The notes below the pieces were generated by a model. The model saw only the letters and a program-made list of their open reading frames with translations. It made no database searches and was not told the origin of the DNA. The position numbers and the translations under genes were made by a program. A DNA stretch of 64,000 bases from JASLDZ01 sp964235945 (GTDB lineage Bacteria; Pseudomonadota; Alphaproteobacteria; Caulobacterales; Caulobacteraceae), in NCBI GenBank assembly GCA_964235945.1, contig CAXSDV010000009.1, forward strand, positions 15,304 to 79,303. Reading direction: 5' to 3'. Shown here piece by piece: positions 16,188 through 24,739 of this stretch. Every line of letters begins with the position of its first letter. The stretch's first letter is position 1.

Positions 16188-19100
16188 TCAGGTCTCCGCC
16201 GTGTTGGCGTCGTTGATCTCGTCGGCGGGGGTGTGCTTGACCACCTTCGGCTTGAACGTCCGCTCGACGAGCACGAAGAACAGCGGCACGAAGAAGATGG
16301 CGAGCACGGTGGCGGAGATCATGCCGCCGATCACGCCGGTGCCGATGTCGTTCTGGCTGCCCGAACCCGCCCCGGTCGACACGGCCAGGGGCGAGACCCC
16401 GGCGATGAAGGCCAGGGAGGTCATCAGGATCGGCCGCAGGCGCAGGCGCGCCGCCTCCAGCGCCGCGTCGAACGCCTTCTTGCCCGCCCGGCGCGCGCCC
16501 TCGGCGAACTCCACGATCAGGATGGCGTTCTTGGCCGTCAGCCCCACGGTGGTGAGCAGGCCCACCTGGAAATAGACGTCGTTGGACAGGCCCCGCAGCG
16601 TCGCGGCGATCACCGCGCCCACCACCCCCAGCGGCACCACCAGCAGGATGGACACGGGCACCGCCCAGCTCTCGTAGAGCGCCGCCAGGCACAGGAACAC
16701 CACGAGGATCGACAAGCCGAACAGCATGGGCGCCTGCGCCCCGGCGTTGCGCTCCTCATAGGACAGGCCGGTCCACTCGTAGCCCACCCCCGGCGGCAGC
16801 TGGTGGGCGAGGCGCTCCATGGTGTCCAGCGCCGAGCCGGTGCTGAAGCCCGGCGCGGGCTGGCCCAGGATTTCGAACGAGGGTTGGCCGTTGTAACGCT
16901 CGAGCTTGGCCGGGCCCTTGATCCAGCTCGTGTTGGCGAAGGCGGAGAACGGGGCGAGGGCGCCGTTCGAACCGCGCACGTACCAGTGGTCGAGATCCGA
17001 CGGCTTGGAGCGGTACTGGTCGTCTCCCTGCATGTAGACGCGCTTGACGCGTCCGCGGTCGACGAACTGGTCGACGTAGGAGGAGCCCCAGCCGGTCGCG
17101 AGGGTGTCGTTGATGTCGGCGATGGACAGGCCCAGCGCGGTGGCGCGCGGCTTGTCGATGTCCACCTTGAACTGGGGCGTGTCCGGCAGGCCGTTGGGCC
17201 GCACCGCCACCAGGCCCGGCTCCTTGGCGGCCATGCCCAGCAGCATGCCCTCGGCGGCGGCCAGCCGTTCGTGGCCGATGTTCGCCTCGTCCTTCAGCTC
17301 GAAGTCGAAGCCCGTGGCGTTGCCCAGTTCCTGCACGGAGGGCGGGATGACCGTGAACACCTGGGCGTCGCGGATCTTGCTGAAGGCGGCCATGGCGCGT
17401 CCGGCGATGGCGGGCGCGTGATTTTTGGCCCCCTTGCGTTTGCTCCAGTCCTTCAGGTGGATGAAGGCGAGGCCCGCGTTCTGGCCCTGGCCGTTGAAGG
17501 AGAAGCCGGCCACGGTGAACATCCCGTCCACGTCGTCCTTCTCGTCCACCAGGAAGTGGTGCTCGACCTGCTTGAGCACCGCCAGGGTGCGGTCGAAGGT
17601 GGCTCCGGGCGGAAGAGTGACGAGGGTGAAAGCCGAGCCCTGGTCCTCGTCGGGCAGGAAGCCGGAAGGCAGGCGCAGGAACAGGAAGGCCAGCACGCCC
17701 AGCACCGCCGCGTAGACGATGACGGAGGGCGCCCACCCCCGGATCATGCGCTTGAGCCCGCCCTCGTAGGCGCGCACGCCCCGGTCGAAGGTGCGGTTGA
17801 ACCAGCCGAAGAAACCGCGCCGCGCCTGGTGCTCGTTGGCCTTCAGCAGGGTCGCGCACAGGGCCGGCGTCAGGAACAGCGCCACCAGCACCGAGAGCAC
17901 CAGAGCCGAGACGATGGTCACGGAGAACTGTCGGTAGATCACCCCGGTGGAGCCGCCGAAGAAGGCCATGGGCAGGAACACCGCCACCAGCACCAGCACG
18001 ATGCCGACCAGGGCGCCGGTGATCTCGTCCATCGACTTGATCGCCGCCCGCTTGGGATCGAGGCCCTCGGTGGTCATCAGACGCTCGACGTTCTCGACCA
18101 CCACGATGGCGTCGTCGACCAACAGGCCGATGGCCAGCACCATGGCGAACATGGTGAGGGTGTTGATGGAGTAGCCGGCCACCGCCAGCACGCCGAAGGT
18201 GCCCATCAGCACCACCGGCACGGCGATGGTGGGAATCAGCGTCGCCCGCCAGTTCTGGAGGAAGACGAACATCACCACGAAGACCAGCGCGATGGCCTCC
18301 AGCAGCGTCTTGATCACGTCCTCGATGGAGAGCTTGACGAAGGGCGTGGTGTCGAGCGGGAAGGTGTACTTCACGTCCGGCGGGAAGGCCTGGGACAGCT
18401 CCGCCACGCGCGCCTTCACCGCGTCCGCCGTCTTCAGCGCGTTGGCCCCCGGGGCGAGCTTGATGGCGAAGCCGGCGGCGGGGTGCCCGTTGTAGCGCAC
18501 GTCGTAGACGTAGCTGTCCTGGCCGAGCTCCACGTGGCCGATGTCCGAGATGTGCACCAGCGAACCGTCGGGGTTCGTGCGCAGGATGATGTCGCTGAAC
18601 TGCTGGGGGGTCTGCAGGCGGGTCTGCGACGTGATGATGGCGTTGAGCTGCTGGCCCGGAGGGGCGGGGGCGCCGCCGATCTGGCCGGCCGCCACCTGGG
18701 CGTTCTGCGCGAGGATGGCCTGCCGCACGTCGCCCACGCTCAAGGCGTAGTTATTCAGCTTGTACGGATCGAGCCAGATGCGGATGGCGTACTGGCTGCC
18801 GAACACCAGGGTGTCGCCCACCCCCGTCACGCGGCTGAGCGGGTCCTGCAGGGAGGACGAGATGTAGTCGCCGAGGTCGCCGGTGTTGTGCGCCCCGTTG
18901 GTCGAGTACAGGCCCATGACCAGCAGGAAGTTCTTGGCGGCCTTCGCCACCACCAGACCCTGCTGCTGCACCACGACGGGCAGGAGCGGGGTGGCGAGCT
19001 GCAGCTTGTTCTGGACCTGCACCTGGGCGATGTCGGGATTGGTGCCCTGGGCGAAGGTCAGGGTGACCGTCACGGTGCCGGAGCTGTCGCTGGTCGACGA

Positions 19101-19334
19101 CAGGTACTCCAGGTGGTCCAGCCCCTTCATCTGCTGTTCGATGATCTGGGTGACCGTGTTCTCGAGCGTCTGGGCCGAGGCGCCGGGGTAGATGGCGGTC
19201 ACGGACACGGCCGGGGGCGCGATGGGCGGGTACTGGGCGATCGGCAGGCCCAGGATGGCCAAGCCGCCCGCCAGCATGATGATGATGGCGATGACCCAGG
19301 CGAAGATCGGCCGCTCGATGAAGAATCTGGACAT
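16188..19334 (-). CDS. RND multidrug efflux pump, HAE1 (AcrB/MexB-like) permease
   Basis: Inner-membrane proton/drug antiporter subunit, 1048 aa, the normal length for AcrB homologues. It begins MSRFFIERPIFAWVIAIIIM, an HAE1 hallmark. The proton-relay Asp pair is present in GLLVDDAIVVVENVERLM, and the second half contains GLTAKNAILIVEFAEGARR. Two large periplasmic loops follow TM1 and TM7, as expected. It collects hydrophobic drugs, detergents or bile-salt-like compounds and passes them to the outer membrane factor. It lies in the order adaptor-pump-channel with 24- and 3-base gaps, divergent from the tetR gene. Confidence 0.96.
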   Translation of the reverse strand: MSRFFIERPIFAWVIAIIIMLAGGLAILGLPIAQYPPIAPPAVSVTAIYPGASAQTLENTVTQIIEQQMKGLDHLEYLSSTSDSSGTVTVTLTFAQGTNPDIAQVQVQNKLQLATPLLPVVVQQQGLVVAKAAKNFLLVMGLYSTNGAHNTGDLGDYISSSLQDPLSRVTGVGDTLVFGSQYAIRIWLDPYKLNNYALSVGDVRQAILAQNAQVAAGQIGGAPAPPGQQLNAIITSQTRLQTPQQFSDIILRTNPDGSLVHISDIGHVELGQDSYVYDVRYNGHPAAGFAIKLAPGANALKTADAVKARVAELSQAFPPDVKYTFPLDTTPFVKLSIEDVIKTLLEAIALVFVVMFVFLQNWRATLIPTIAVPVVLMGTFGVLAVAGYSINTLTMFAMVLAIGLLVDDAIVVVENVERLMTTEGLDPKRAAIKSMDEITGALVGIVLVLVAVFLPMAFFGGSTGVIYRQFSVTIVSALVLSVLVALFLTPALCATLLKANEHQARRGFFGWFNRTFDRGVRAYEGGLKRMIRGWAPSVIVYAAVLGVLAFLFLRLPSGFLPDEDQGSAFTLVTLPPGATFDRTLAVLKQVEHHFLVDEKDDVDGMFTVAGFSFNGQGQNAGLAFIHLKDWSKRKGAKNHAPAIAGRAMAAFSKIRDAQVFTVIPPSVQELGNATGFDFELKDEANIGHERLAAAEGMLLGMAAKEPGLVAVRPNGLPDTPQFKVDIDKPRATALGLSIADINDTLATGWGSSYVDQFVDRGRVKRVYMQGDDQYRSKPSDLDHWYVRGSNGALAPFSAFANTSWIKGPAKLERYNGQPSFEILGQPAPGFSTGSALDTMERLAHQLPPGVGYEWTGLSYEERNAGAQAPMLFGLSILVVFLCLAALYESWAVPVSILLVVPLGVVGAVIAATLRGLSNDVYFQVGLLTTVGLTAKNAILIVEFAEGARRAGKKAFDAALEAARLRLRPILMTSLAFIAGVSPLAVSTGAGSGSQNDIGTGVIGGMISATVLAIFFVPLFFVLVERTFKPKVVKHTPADEINDANTAET

Positions 19335-19358
19335 GTGACCCGTTTCCGGTCTTCGCCG

Positions 19359-20582
19359 TCAGCGCGCGGAGGACGAGGGGGTGCCGTGGGAGGCGCCCAC
19401 GCTAGAATCCGGCGCCGCTCCCCCGCCCGGGCCCGCCGGGCCCTGGGGCGCCGATCCCGCGGGAACGGCGTGCACCTTCATGCCGGGCGCGCGCAGGTTG
19501 ATCAGCCCTTCGGTGATGAGCTTGTCGCCGGGCTTGAGCCCCTGCACGACCAGCCATTTGTCGCCGATGGCGCGGTCGGTGACCACCACCGTCGGCTGGG
19601 CGGTGCCGTCCGCCGCGACGAGGGTGGCGGTGGCCTGGCCCTTCTCGTTGTGGGTGATGGCCTGCTGGGGCGCGAGTATGCCCTCGCGGTCCACCGCCTG
19701 CGTCAGCACCTCGCGCACGTACATGCCCGGCAGCAGCGTGCCTTCGGGGTTGGGGAACACGGCGCGCAGGGTGGTGGATCCGGTGGTCGGGTCGACGGAG
19801 GCTTCGGAGAACTTGAGCTGGCCCGCGTGGGGATAGCGCGACCCGTCCGACAGCAGCACTTCGGCGCGCGCGCTCTGGGCGCCGGCGCCGTTCAACTGGC
19901 CTCCCGCCAGCTGGCGCTTGAGCTTGAGAAGCTCGTCCGACGACTGGGTGACGTCCACGTACACCGGGTCCAGCTTCTGGATGGTGGCCAGGGCGGTGGT
20001 CTGGCCGGAGGTGGCCAGGGCGCCGATGGTGACGAGCGAGCGGCCGATGCGGCCGGAGACGGGCGCGGTGATGGTCGTATAGCCCAGGTTGATCCGCGCC
20101 GCCTCCAGCGCCGCGCGCTGTTGCTGCACGTTGGCGGCGGCCTGCTGGTAGCCGGCCTGGGCGTTGTCGTTGTCCTGCTTGCTGACGGCGTTGATCTTGA
20201 CGAGGTCCGCGTAGCGCTGGGCCTGCAGGCGCGTGGTGGTGAGGTTGGCCTGGGCGTTGGCCACGGTCGCCCGGGCTTGGTCGTAGGCCGCCTGGTAGGG
20301 CTTGGGGTCGATGCGGTAGAGCGGTTGGCCGGCCCGCACGTTCGTGCCTTCGGTGAACAAGCGCTCGGTGATGATGCCGTTGACCTGCGGGCGCACGTCG
20401 GCGGTGACGTAGGCGTTGGTGCGGCCCGGCAGTTCGCTGGTCAGCGCCACCGGCTCCACGTGCACGACCACGTAGCCCACCTCGGGCGGCGGCGGGGGCG
20501 GGGGCGCCGGCTTGCGGCCGCAGCCGGCGAGGGCGGCCGCGAGGGCGGCCGCGGCGAGCGGGGCGGCGCGGGTGGACGTCAT
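19359..20582 (-). CDS. RND efflux periplasmic adaptor (MFP/AcrA-like lipoprotein)
   Basis: A 407-aa membrane fusion protein linking the pump and the outer membrane channel. The start is ATG at 20582, preceded by GAGGA; it gives a clean lipoprotein signal ending LAGC (Cys21), whereas the longer upstream reading would cross the operator. Domain order is typical: barrel-sandwich hybrid beginning TSELPGRTNAYVTADVRPQV, then the alpha-hairpin (YDQARATVANAQANLTTTRL), the GYTTITAPVSGRIGRSLV lipoyl return strand, a beta-barrel, and a membrane-proximal domain ending LINLRAPGMKVHAVP. The last 40 residues are Gly/Ser/Pro-rich. First gene of the efflux operon and likely repressed by the divergent TetR protein. 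Confidence 0.93.
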   Translation of the reverse strand: MTSTRAAPLAAAALAAALAGCGRKPAPPPPPPPEVGYVVVHVEPVALTSELPGRTNAYVTADVRPQVNGIITERLFTEGTNVRAGQPLYRIDPKPYQAAYDQARATVANAQANLTTTRLQAQRYADLVKINAVSKQDNDNAQAGYQQAAANVQQQRAALEAARINLGYTTITAPVSGRIGRSLVTIGALATSGQTTALATIQKLDPVYVDVTQSSDELLKLKRQLAGGQLNGAGAQSARAEVLLSDGSRYPHAGQLKFSEASVDPTTGSTTLRAVFPNPEGTLLPGMYVREVLTQAVDREGILAPQQAITHNEKGQATATLVAADGTAQPTVVVTDRAIGDKWLVVQGLKPGDKLITEGLINLRAPGMKVHAVPAGSAPQGPAGPGGGAAPDSSVGASHGTPSSSAR

Positions 20583-20635
20583 CGGGTCCTCAGGGGCGGC
20601 GGAGAGGCCGGGCCGGCGCGCCGCGGCGACCGGGT

Positions 20636-20655
20636 GGGAATGAACGTTCACTCCC
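20636..20655. promoter_or_regulatory. TetR-type operator between the efflux operon and its regulator
   Basis: GGGAATGAACGTTCACTCCC is a 20-bp inverted repeat with one mismatched pair around a perfect TGAACGTTCA core (20641-20650). It is the only such palindrome noticed in the 151-bp divergent region, 54 bases before the adaptor ATG and 79 bases before tetR. TGAACGTTCA-type cores are common operators for AcrR/TtgR-like regulators of RND pumps in proteobacteria. Binding here is inferred. Confidence 0.75.
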
Positions 20656-20733
20656 GGCGGTGGGCGTGGTATGGCCTGGGCCGCGCCGCGTCAAGCCGCC
20701 ACAATCCGAAACCGCCGCGCTTGCAGGAGTCCC

Positions 20734-21378
20734 ATGGTCGAAGCCGCCCTGCCGTCGCAGCTCGGGCCTCGCGCGCGCTCCATACTGGAGGCGGCGCGCG
20801 CCTGCTTCGGCCGCTACGGGTTCCAGGGGGCCAGCATGGCGCGGATCGCCGAAGCGGCGGGCATCAGCGTCGGCCACATCTATCGCTACTTCTCCGGCAA
20901 GGAGGCGGTGGTGGCCGCCATCGCCGAACAGGACCTCCTGGAGAAGGCCGACGACCTCAGCGCCCTGCGCGGCGCCCCCCACGAGATCGCCGCCAAGCTG
21001 CTGGACGGGCTGGAGGAGCGCATCTCCGCCCAGAACGTCGCGCTGCGGCTGGAGGTGCTGGCCGAGGCTGCGCGCAACCCGCGGGTCGCCGCCCTGACCC
21101 GCGCCATCGACGTCCGGGTCCGCGAGCACCTGCGGGACGCGCTGATCGACGCCTGCGGCGCGGGGCGGGCGGCCGACCCCGACTGCATCCACGTCCTGGA
21201 CGAGCGCGTCCAGCTCATCGCCGTGCTGTTGGAGGGCTTGATGCTGCGTCGCTTCCAGCAGGAAGGGCCGCTGTCCCCCGTGCTGCTCGACCGGGTGCGC
21301 GCGATCCTGGCCCAGGCGCTTTCGCCCCCGCAGGCCCCGGACGAAGCGGGAAGGACGCCCGAGCCGCCCCGGGTCTAG
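20734..21378 (+). CDS. TetR/AcrR-family repressor of the adjacent efflux operon
   Basis: A 214-aa regulator with an N-terminal TetR DNA-binding domain: ARSILEAARACFGRYGFQGA, then MARIAEAAGISVGHIYRYFS and GKEAVVAAI, an unusually clear helix-turn-helix. The C-terminal ligand-binding domain is helical and contains EGLMLRRFQQEG. AGGAG lies just before the ATG at 20734, which settles the start; an upstream ATG at 20671 would add an unrelated leader. Divergent position and the palindrome in the shared promoter region argue that it controls the RND pump and itself, relieved by pump substrates. The ligand is unknown. Confidence 0.92.
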   Translation: MVEAALPSQLGPRARSILEAARACFGRYGFQGASMARIAEAAGISVGHIYRYFSGKEAVVAAIAEQDLLEKADDLSALRGAPHEIAAKLLDGLEERISAQNVALRLEVLAEAARNPRVAALTRAIDVRVREHLRDALIDACGAGRAADPDCIHVLDERVQLIAVLLEGLMLRRFQQEGPLSPVLLDRVRAILAQALSPPQAPDEAGRTPEPPRV

Positions 21379-21433
21379 AAACGGACGGCCGCCGGCGGCG
21401 CCGTGACCGCGGCCTGCGTGGCGGGCGCGGGGC

Positions 21434-22441
21434 TCACGCCACCTTCACCCTCGCCGCGCTTTCCGGCAGGTCGGAGCCGAAGGCGCGCTGGTAGAACTCC
21501 GCCACCGTGGGCCGCTCCAGTTCGTCGCACTTGTTGAGGAAGGTCAGGCGGAAGGCCGTGGCCACGTCGCCGTCGAAGATGTCGGCGTTCTGCGCCCAGG
21601 TGATCACCGTGCGAGGGCTCATCACCGTGGAGATGTCGCCGTTCATGAAGGCGTTGCGCGTCATGTCGGCCACGCGGACCATGGCGGCCAAGGTGCGGCG
21701 GCCGTCGACCGTGTCGTAGCCGGGCGCCTTGGACAGCACGATCTGCGCCTCCACGTCGTGGGGCAGGTAATTCAGCGTGGTGACGATGGACCAGCGGTCC
21801 ATCTGCCCCTGATTGATCTGCTGGGTGCCGTGGTAGAGTCCGGTCGTGTCGCCCAGGCCGATCGTGTTGGTGGTGGCGAACAGGCGGAAGCCCTTGTTGG
21901 GCCGGATCACCCGGTTCTGGTCGAGCAGGGTGAGCCGGCCCTGCGCCTCCAGCACGCGCTGGATCACGAACATCACGTCCGGCCGGCCCGCGTCGTACTC
22001 GTCGAACACGAGCGCGATGGGGCGTTGAATGGCCCAGGGCAGCATGCCTTCGCGGAACTCGGTGACTTGGCGGCCGTCCTTGAGGACGATGGCGTCCTTG
22101 CCCACGAGGTCGATCCGGCTGACGTGGGCGTCCAGGTTCAGGCGCACCAGCGGCCAGTTCAGGCGCGCGGCCACCTGCTCGATGTGGGTCGACTTGCCCG
22201 TGCCGTGATAGCCCTGGACCATCACCCGCCGGTCGTGGGCGAAGCCCGCGCAGATGGCCAGGGTGGTGGCCGGGTCGAAGCGGTAGCCGTCGTCGCGCTC
22301 GGGCACGTGGGAGTCGGCGGTGCTGAAGGCGGGCACCCGCATGTCGCTGTCCACCCCGAAGGCGTCGCGTACGCTGACGGAGGTGTCGGGCGCGGCGGAC
22401 AGGAGCGCGTCCTGCGGCGGGGCTGCGAGGTCGAGGGCCAT
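21434..22441 (-). CDS. cobS: Cobaltochelatase AAA+ subunit CobS
   Basis: ATPase subunit of the aerobic CobN-CobS-CobT cobaltochelatase, which inserts Co2+ into hydrogenobyrinic acid a,c-diamide in B12 synthesis. The 335-aa product has Walker A GYHGTGKST, Walker B IALVFDEYDAG, and the strongly conserved FATTNTIGLGDTTGLYHGTQ. Length is standard. It is preceded on the same strand by the J-domain gene (80-base gap), a familiar alphaproteobacterial pairing. CobT, usually next, is absent: the tetR gene ends 55 bases downstream in convergent orientation. B12 assembly therefore depends on cobT and cobN elsewhere. Confidence 0.92.
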   Translation of the reverse strand: MALDLAAPPQDALLSAAPDTSVSVRDAFGVDSDMRVPAFSTADSHVPERDDGYRFDPATTLAICAGFAHDRRVMVQGYHGTGKSTHIEQVAARLNWPLVRLNLDAHVSRIDLVGKDAIVLKDGRQVTEFREGMLPWAIQRPIALVFDEYDAGRPDVMFVIQRVLEAQGRLTLLDQNRVIRPNKGFRLFATTNTIGLGDTTGLYHGTQQINQGQMDRWSIVTTLNYLPHDVEAQIVLSKAPGYDTVDGRRTLAAMVRVADMTRNAFMNGDISTVMSPRTVITWAQNADIFDGDVATAFRLTFLNKCDELERPTVAEFYQRAFGSDLPESAARVKVA

Positions 22442-22521
22442 GGGCCCTAGTTAGGCGAGGCGGCGCGCCCGGGAAAGCGCGTTTCGCCCTTCGTTCGAAG
22501 CGATCCGTCCCTCCCGCCGCC

Positions 22522-23190
22522 TCAGGCGAGCTTGGCCGCGCGCAGGGTCTTGTAGGCGCGGATCACGCGCTGGAGCTTGTCCTCGCTGGAACGGTCGCCG
22601 CCGTTGGAGTCCGGGTGGAAGCGCTTGACCAGGTCCAGGTAGCGCGCGCGGATGGCCGCCCCGTCGCTGTGGGCCTCCAGGTCCAGTTCGGCCAGGGCGC
22701 GGCTCTCCAGCTTGCCGAGGGCGCGACCCGCGGGGGCGGTGGGCCGGCCCCGCGCCTGGGCGGCGCCTCCCGCCCCCAGCACGTCGAAGGCGTCCGCGTA
22801 GGCGCCGGCCCCCTTGCCGGGCGCCCCGCCGCCGAACTTCTGGGCGAAGGCGGCGGCCTCGCGGCTCATCCGGCTGGCCTTGAACTGCCAGGTGGGCCGG
22901 TGGCCCGTCTCGGCGTCCTGGCGGAACTTGGCCTGTTCGGCCTCCGTCATGCCTTCGAAGAAGTTCCACTGCTTGTTGTACTCGGCCGCGTGGGGCGGGC
23001 AGAACCAGTAGAAGTCGTTGGGCCGCTCGCGCGACTTGGGCGCGCGCGCTTCGGCCTTGCGCCGGCAGCCGGGGGAGTCGCAGGCCCGCTCGCCCGGCTT
23101 GAGCCAGGAGGCGGCCTCCGCCTCGCCCGCCTTGGGCGGCCGCACGCGGATATCCACGAACTTCGGCTTATAGTCGAACGCGCCGCTCAT
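22522..23190 (-). CDS. J-domain (DnaJ-like) protein with C-terminal J domain
   Basis: A 222-aa protein whose last 65 residues are a J domain with the diagnostic HPD tripeptide in LVKRFHPDSNGGDRSSEDKL, followed by QRVIRAYKTLRAAKL. J domains stimulate the ATPase of DnaK-type chaperones. The N-terminal two thirds contain CDSPGCRRKAEARAPKSRE and FYWFCPPHAAEYNKQWNFFE. The paired Cys and His residues (Cys at DSPGC, CPPH) suggest a small metal-binding module. This architecture is a known alphaproteobacterial family found next to bolA and cobS. Its client is unknown. It is divergent from bolA with a 46-base shared promoter region. Confidence 0.85.
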   Translation of the reverse strand: MSGAFDYKPKFVDIRVRPPKAGEAEAASWLKPGERACDSPGCRRKAEARAPKSRERPNDFYWFCPPHAAEYNKQWNFFEGMTEAEQAKFRQDAETGHRPTWQFKASRMSREAAAFAQKFGGGAPGKGAGAYADAFDVLGAGGAAQARGRPTAPAGRALGKLESRALAELDLEAHSDGAAIRARYLDLVKRFHPDSNGGDRSSEDKLQRVIRAYKTLRAAKLA

Positions 23191-23236
23191 GCCGGGAGTA
23201 TGAGAGCGAAGTTTCCATCTTCAAGGATTGACAGCC

Positions 23237-23536
23237 ATGGCCGACTCCTCGCCGCACGCGCCCGGCTCCACGGCGGCGGACATCCGGGCCAAGCTTTCGG
23301 CGGCCTTCGCGCCCGAACGGCTGGAGGTGGTGGACGACAGCGACCTCCACGCCGGCCACTCCGGCGCGCGCCCGGGTGGCGAAACGCACTTCACCGTGAC
23401 CCTGGTGTCCGCCGCCTTCGCGGGCCGCGGGCGGGTGGAGCGCCAGCGCGCCGTCTACGCCGTCCTGGCCGAGGAGCTCGCGCCCGACCGCGTCCACGCC
23501 CTGGCCCTGCACACCCTCGCGCCCGGCGAGGGCTGA
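23237..23536 (+). CDS. BolA-family protein
   Basis: A 99-aa single-domain protein with the BolA class II KH-like fold: IRAKLSAAFAPERLEVVDDS, the loop HAGHSGARPGGETHFTVTLV, then FAGRGRVERQRAVYAVLAEE and HALALHTLAP. The His in the HAGH loop is the residue that helps bind a [2Fe-2S] cluster with monothiol glutaredoxins in the family. Roles known for relatives are iron-sulfur/iron sensing and morphology or stress control. The ATG at 23237 was preferred over an in-frame TTG at 23228. It is divergent from the J-domain gene. Confidence 0.9.
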   Translation: MADSSPHAPGSTAADIRAKLSAAFAPERLEVVDDSDLHAGHSGARPGGETHFTVTLVSAAFAGRGRVERQRAVYAVLAEELAPDRVHALALHTLAPGEG

Positions 23537-23605
23537 CGGGTCACGCTTTGCTCAGCTTTGTCGTTCAACGTGCCCCGATCCGCTCTTCGCGGAACGGGGA
23601 CGGCG

Positions 23606-24727
23606 ATGAGCAGCCAGACGGTGCGAAGCCTGATCCAGCTGCAGAACAGCGCCTCCACCGCCCGTGTGCTCAACCTGCACAAGGCCTGGTGCGGACTGGA
23701 CGGGGCCGAGCGCACGGGCGAGCCCATGTTCCGCCACCCGCTGCTCGACCGTGCGCTCGTCATCAAGCACCGCCTGCGCCGGGACGAGGCGGACCTGTTC
23801 CGCGACATGCGCCATGCGGGCACCAAGATCATCCTGCCCATCGACCACCGCGACCTGCGCCTCGGCGGCCAGAGCCTGTTCGTGGGGCAGATCAATTTCG
23901 CCCGCACCCTCGACCAGGCCTTCGGCTCCGGCTTCGAGGACACGCCCGACTATGAGACGCTGCTCCTGCTGGACCGGCTGCCCTCCCTCGACCCGTTCCT
24001 GCTGCGCGAACATCTGCGCCGCAACGGCCGCACCCCCGACCGGCGCTATTTCGAGATGTCGGACGCCGACATGACGCGCATGTTCGCCTTCGTGCGCGCG
24101 GAGGTGGCCCAGTTGGTCGCGCTCTCCTTCGGGGCGGCCCTGCCCACGGAGGCGCAGGTGGACCGCCTCGTCCACAAGATCCTGCGCGACGCCAGCGATC
24201 CGGACATGGAGCCCCTGCGCCGCACCCTCAAGCTCGCGCGCGAGGAGTACGAGGAGGGCATGTTCTGCTGGAAGGGCTTCCTCTACTACAAGTGGAGCCT
24301 GGGCGAGGTGGCGAGCCACGTGGGCGCGGTGATCGAGCAGATCGCGTCCATCCGCCCCCAGGGCCAGGTGGACGCGGTGACCGCGCTGGCGCTGGCGCGC
24401 AGCCGGGGCGAGCTGAAGCGCGGCGTCCAGCAGGCCTGCACCGTCGCGCGCGACACCCTGCGCGTCTACGACGAGGCCTACGTCAAGCTGGTGCGCGAGA
24501 GCCGCCCCGCCGCCTTCCGCGAGTTCCTGCTGGACGCGCCCAGCATGTTCGCCGCCCTGGGCGAGCGCCTGGGCGCGGTCAGCCACGTGGTCAGCTTCTG
24601 GCGCTACCGCTTCCCCGCGGGCGTACGCACCCGGGTGACGGTGGAGGAGTTGCAGGACGTGTTCATGGACTTCGAGGCGAGCCTCGACTTCCAGCACGCG
24701 GAGTTCAGGCCCTCCGTGGCGGCCTGA
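23606..24727 (+). CDS. Conserved-looking cytoplasmic protein of unknown function, 373 aa
   Basis: I do not recognise this family. The product is soluble, without signal peptide or membrane segment, and largely helical in character (for example SRGELKRGVQQACTVARDTL and REYEEG-like charged helices). Tryptophans and charged residues are spread evenly, as expected of a folded protein. Notable segments are FVGQINFARTLDQAFGSGFE, MFCWKGFLYYKWSLGEVASH and ASHVVSFWRYRF-like aromatic stretches. Start ATG 23606 follows GGGGACGG; an upstream TTG at 23558 is less likely. Its codon use matches its neighbours. It ends 12 bases before the convergent corC-like gene. No enzyme motif is visible. Confidence 0.7.
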   Translation: MSSQTVRSLIQLQNSASTARVLNLHKAWCGLDGAERTGEPMFRHPLLDRALVIKHRLRRDEADLFRDMRHAGTKIILPIDHRDLRLGGQSLFVGQINFARTLDQAFGSGFEDTPDYETLLLLDRLPSLDPFLLREHLRRNGRTPDRRYFEMSDADMTRMFAFVRAEVAQLVALSFGAALPTEAQVDRLVHKILRDASDPDMEPLRRTLKLAREEYEEGMFCWKGFLYYKWSLGEVASHVGAVIEQIASIRPQGQVDAVTALALARSRGELKRGVQQACTVARDTLRVYDEAYVKLVRESRPAAFREFLLDAPSMFAALGERLGAVSHVVSFWRYRFPAGVRTRVTVEELQDVFMDFEASLDFQHAEFRPSVAA

Positions 24728-24739
24728 ACCTCCCCCGCG

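Noticed and set aside
22442..22521. Cobalamin riboswitch near cobS
   Set aside because: The 80-base leader is too short for a cobalamin riboswitch and has no B12-box-like sequence.
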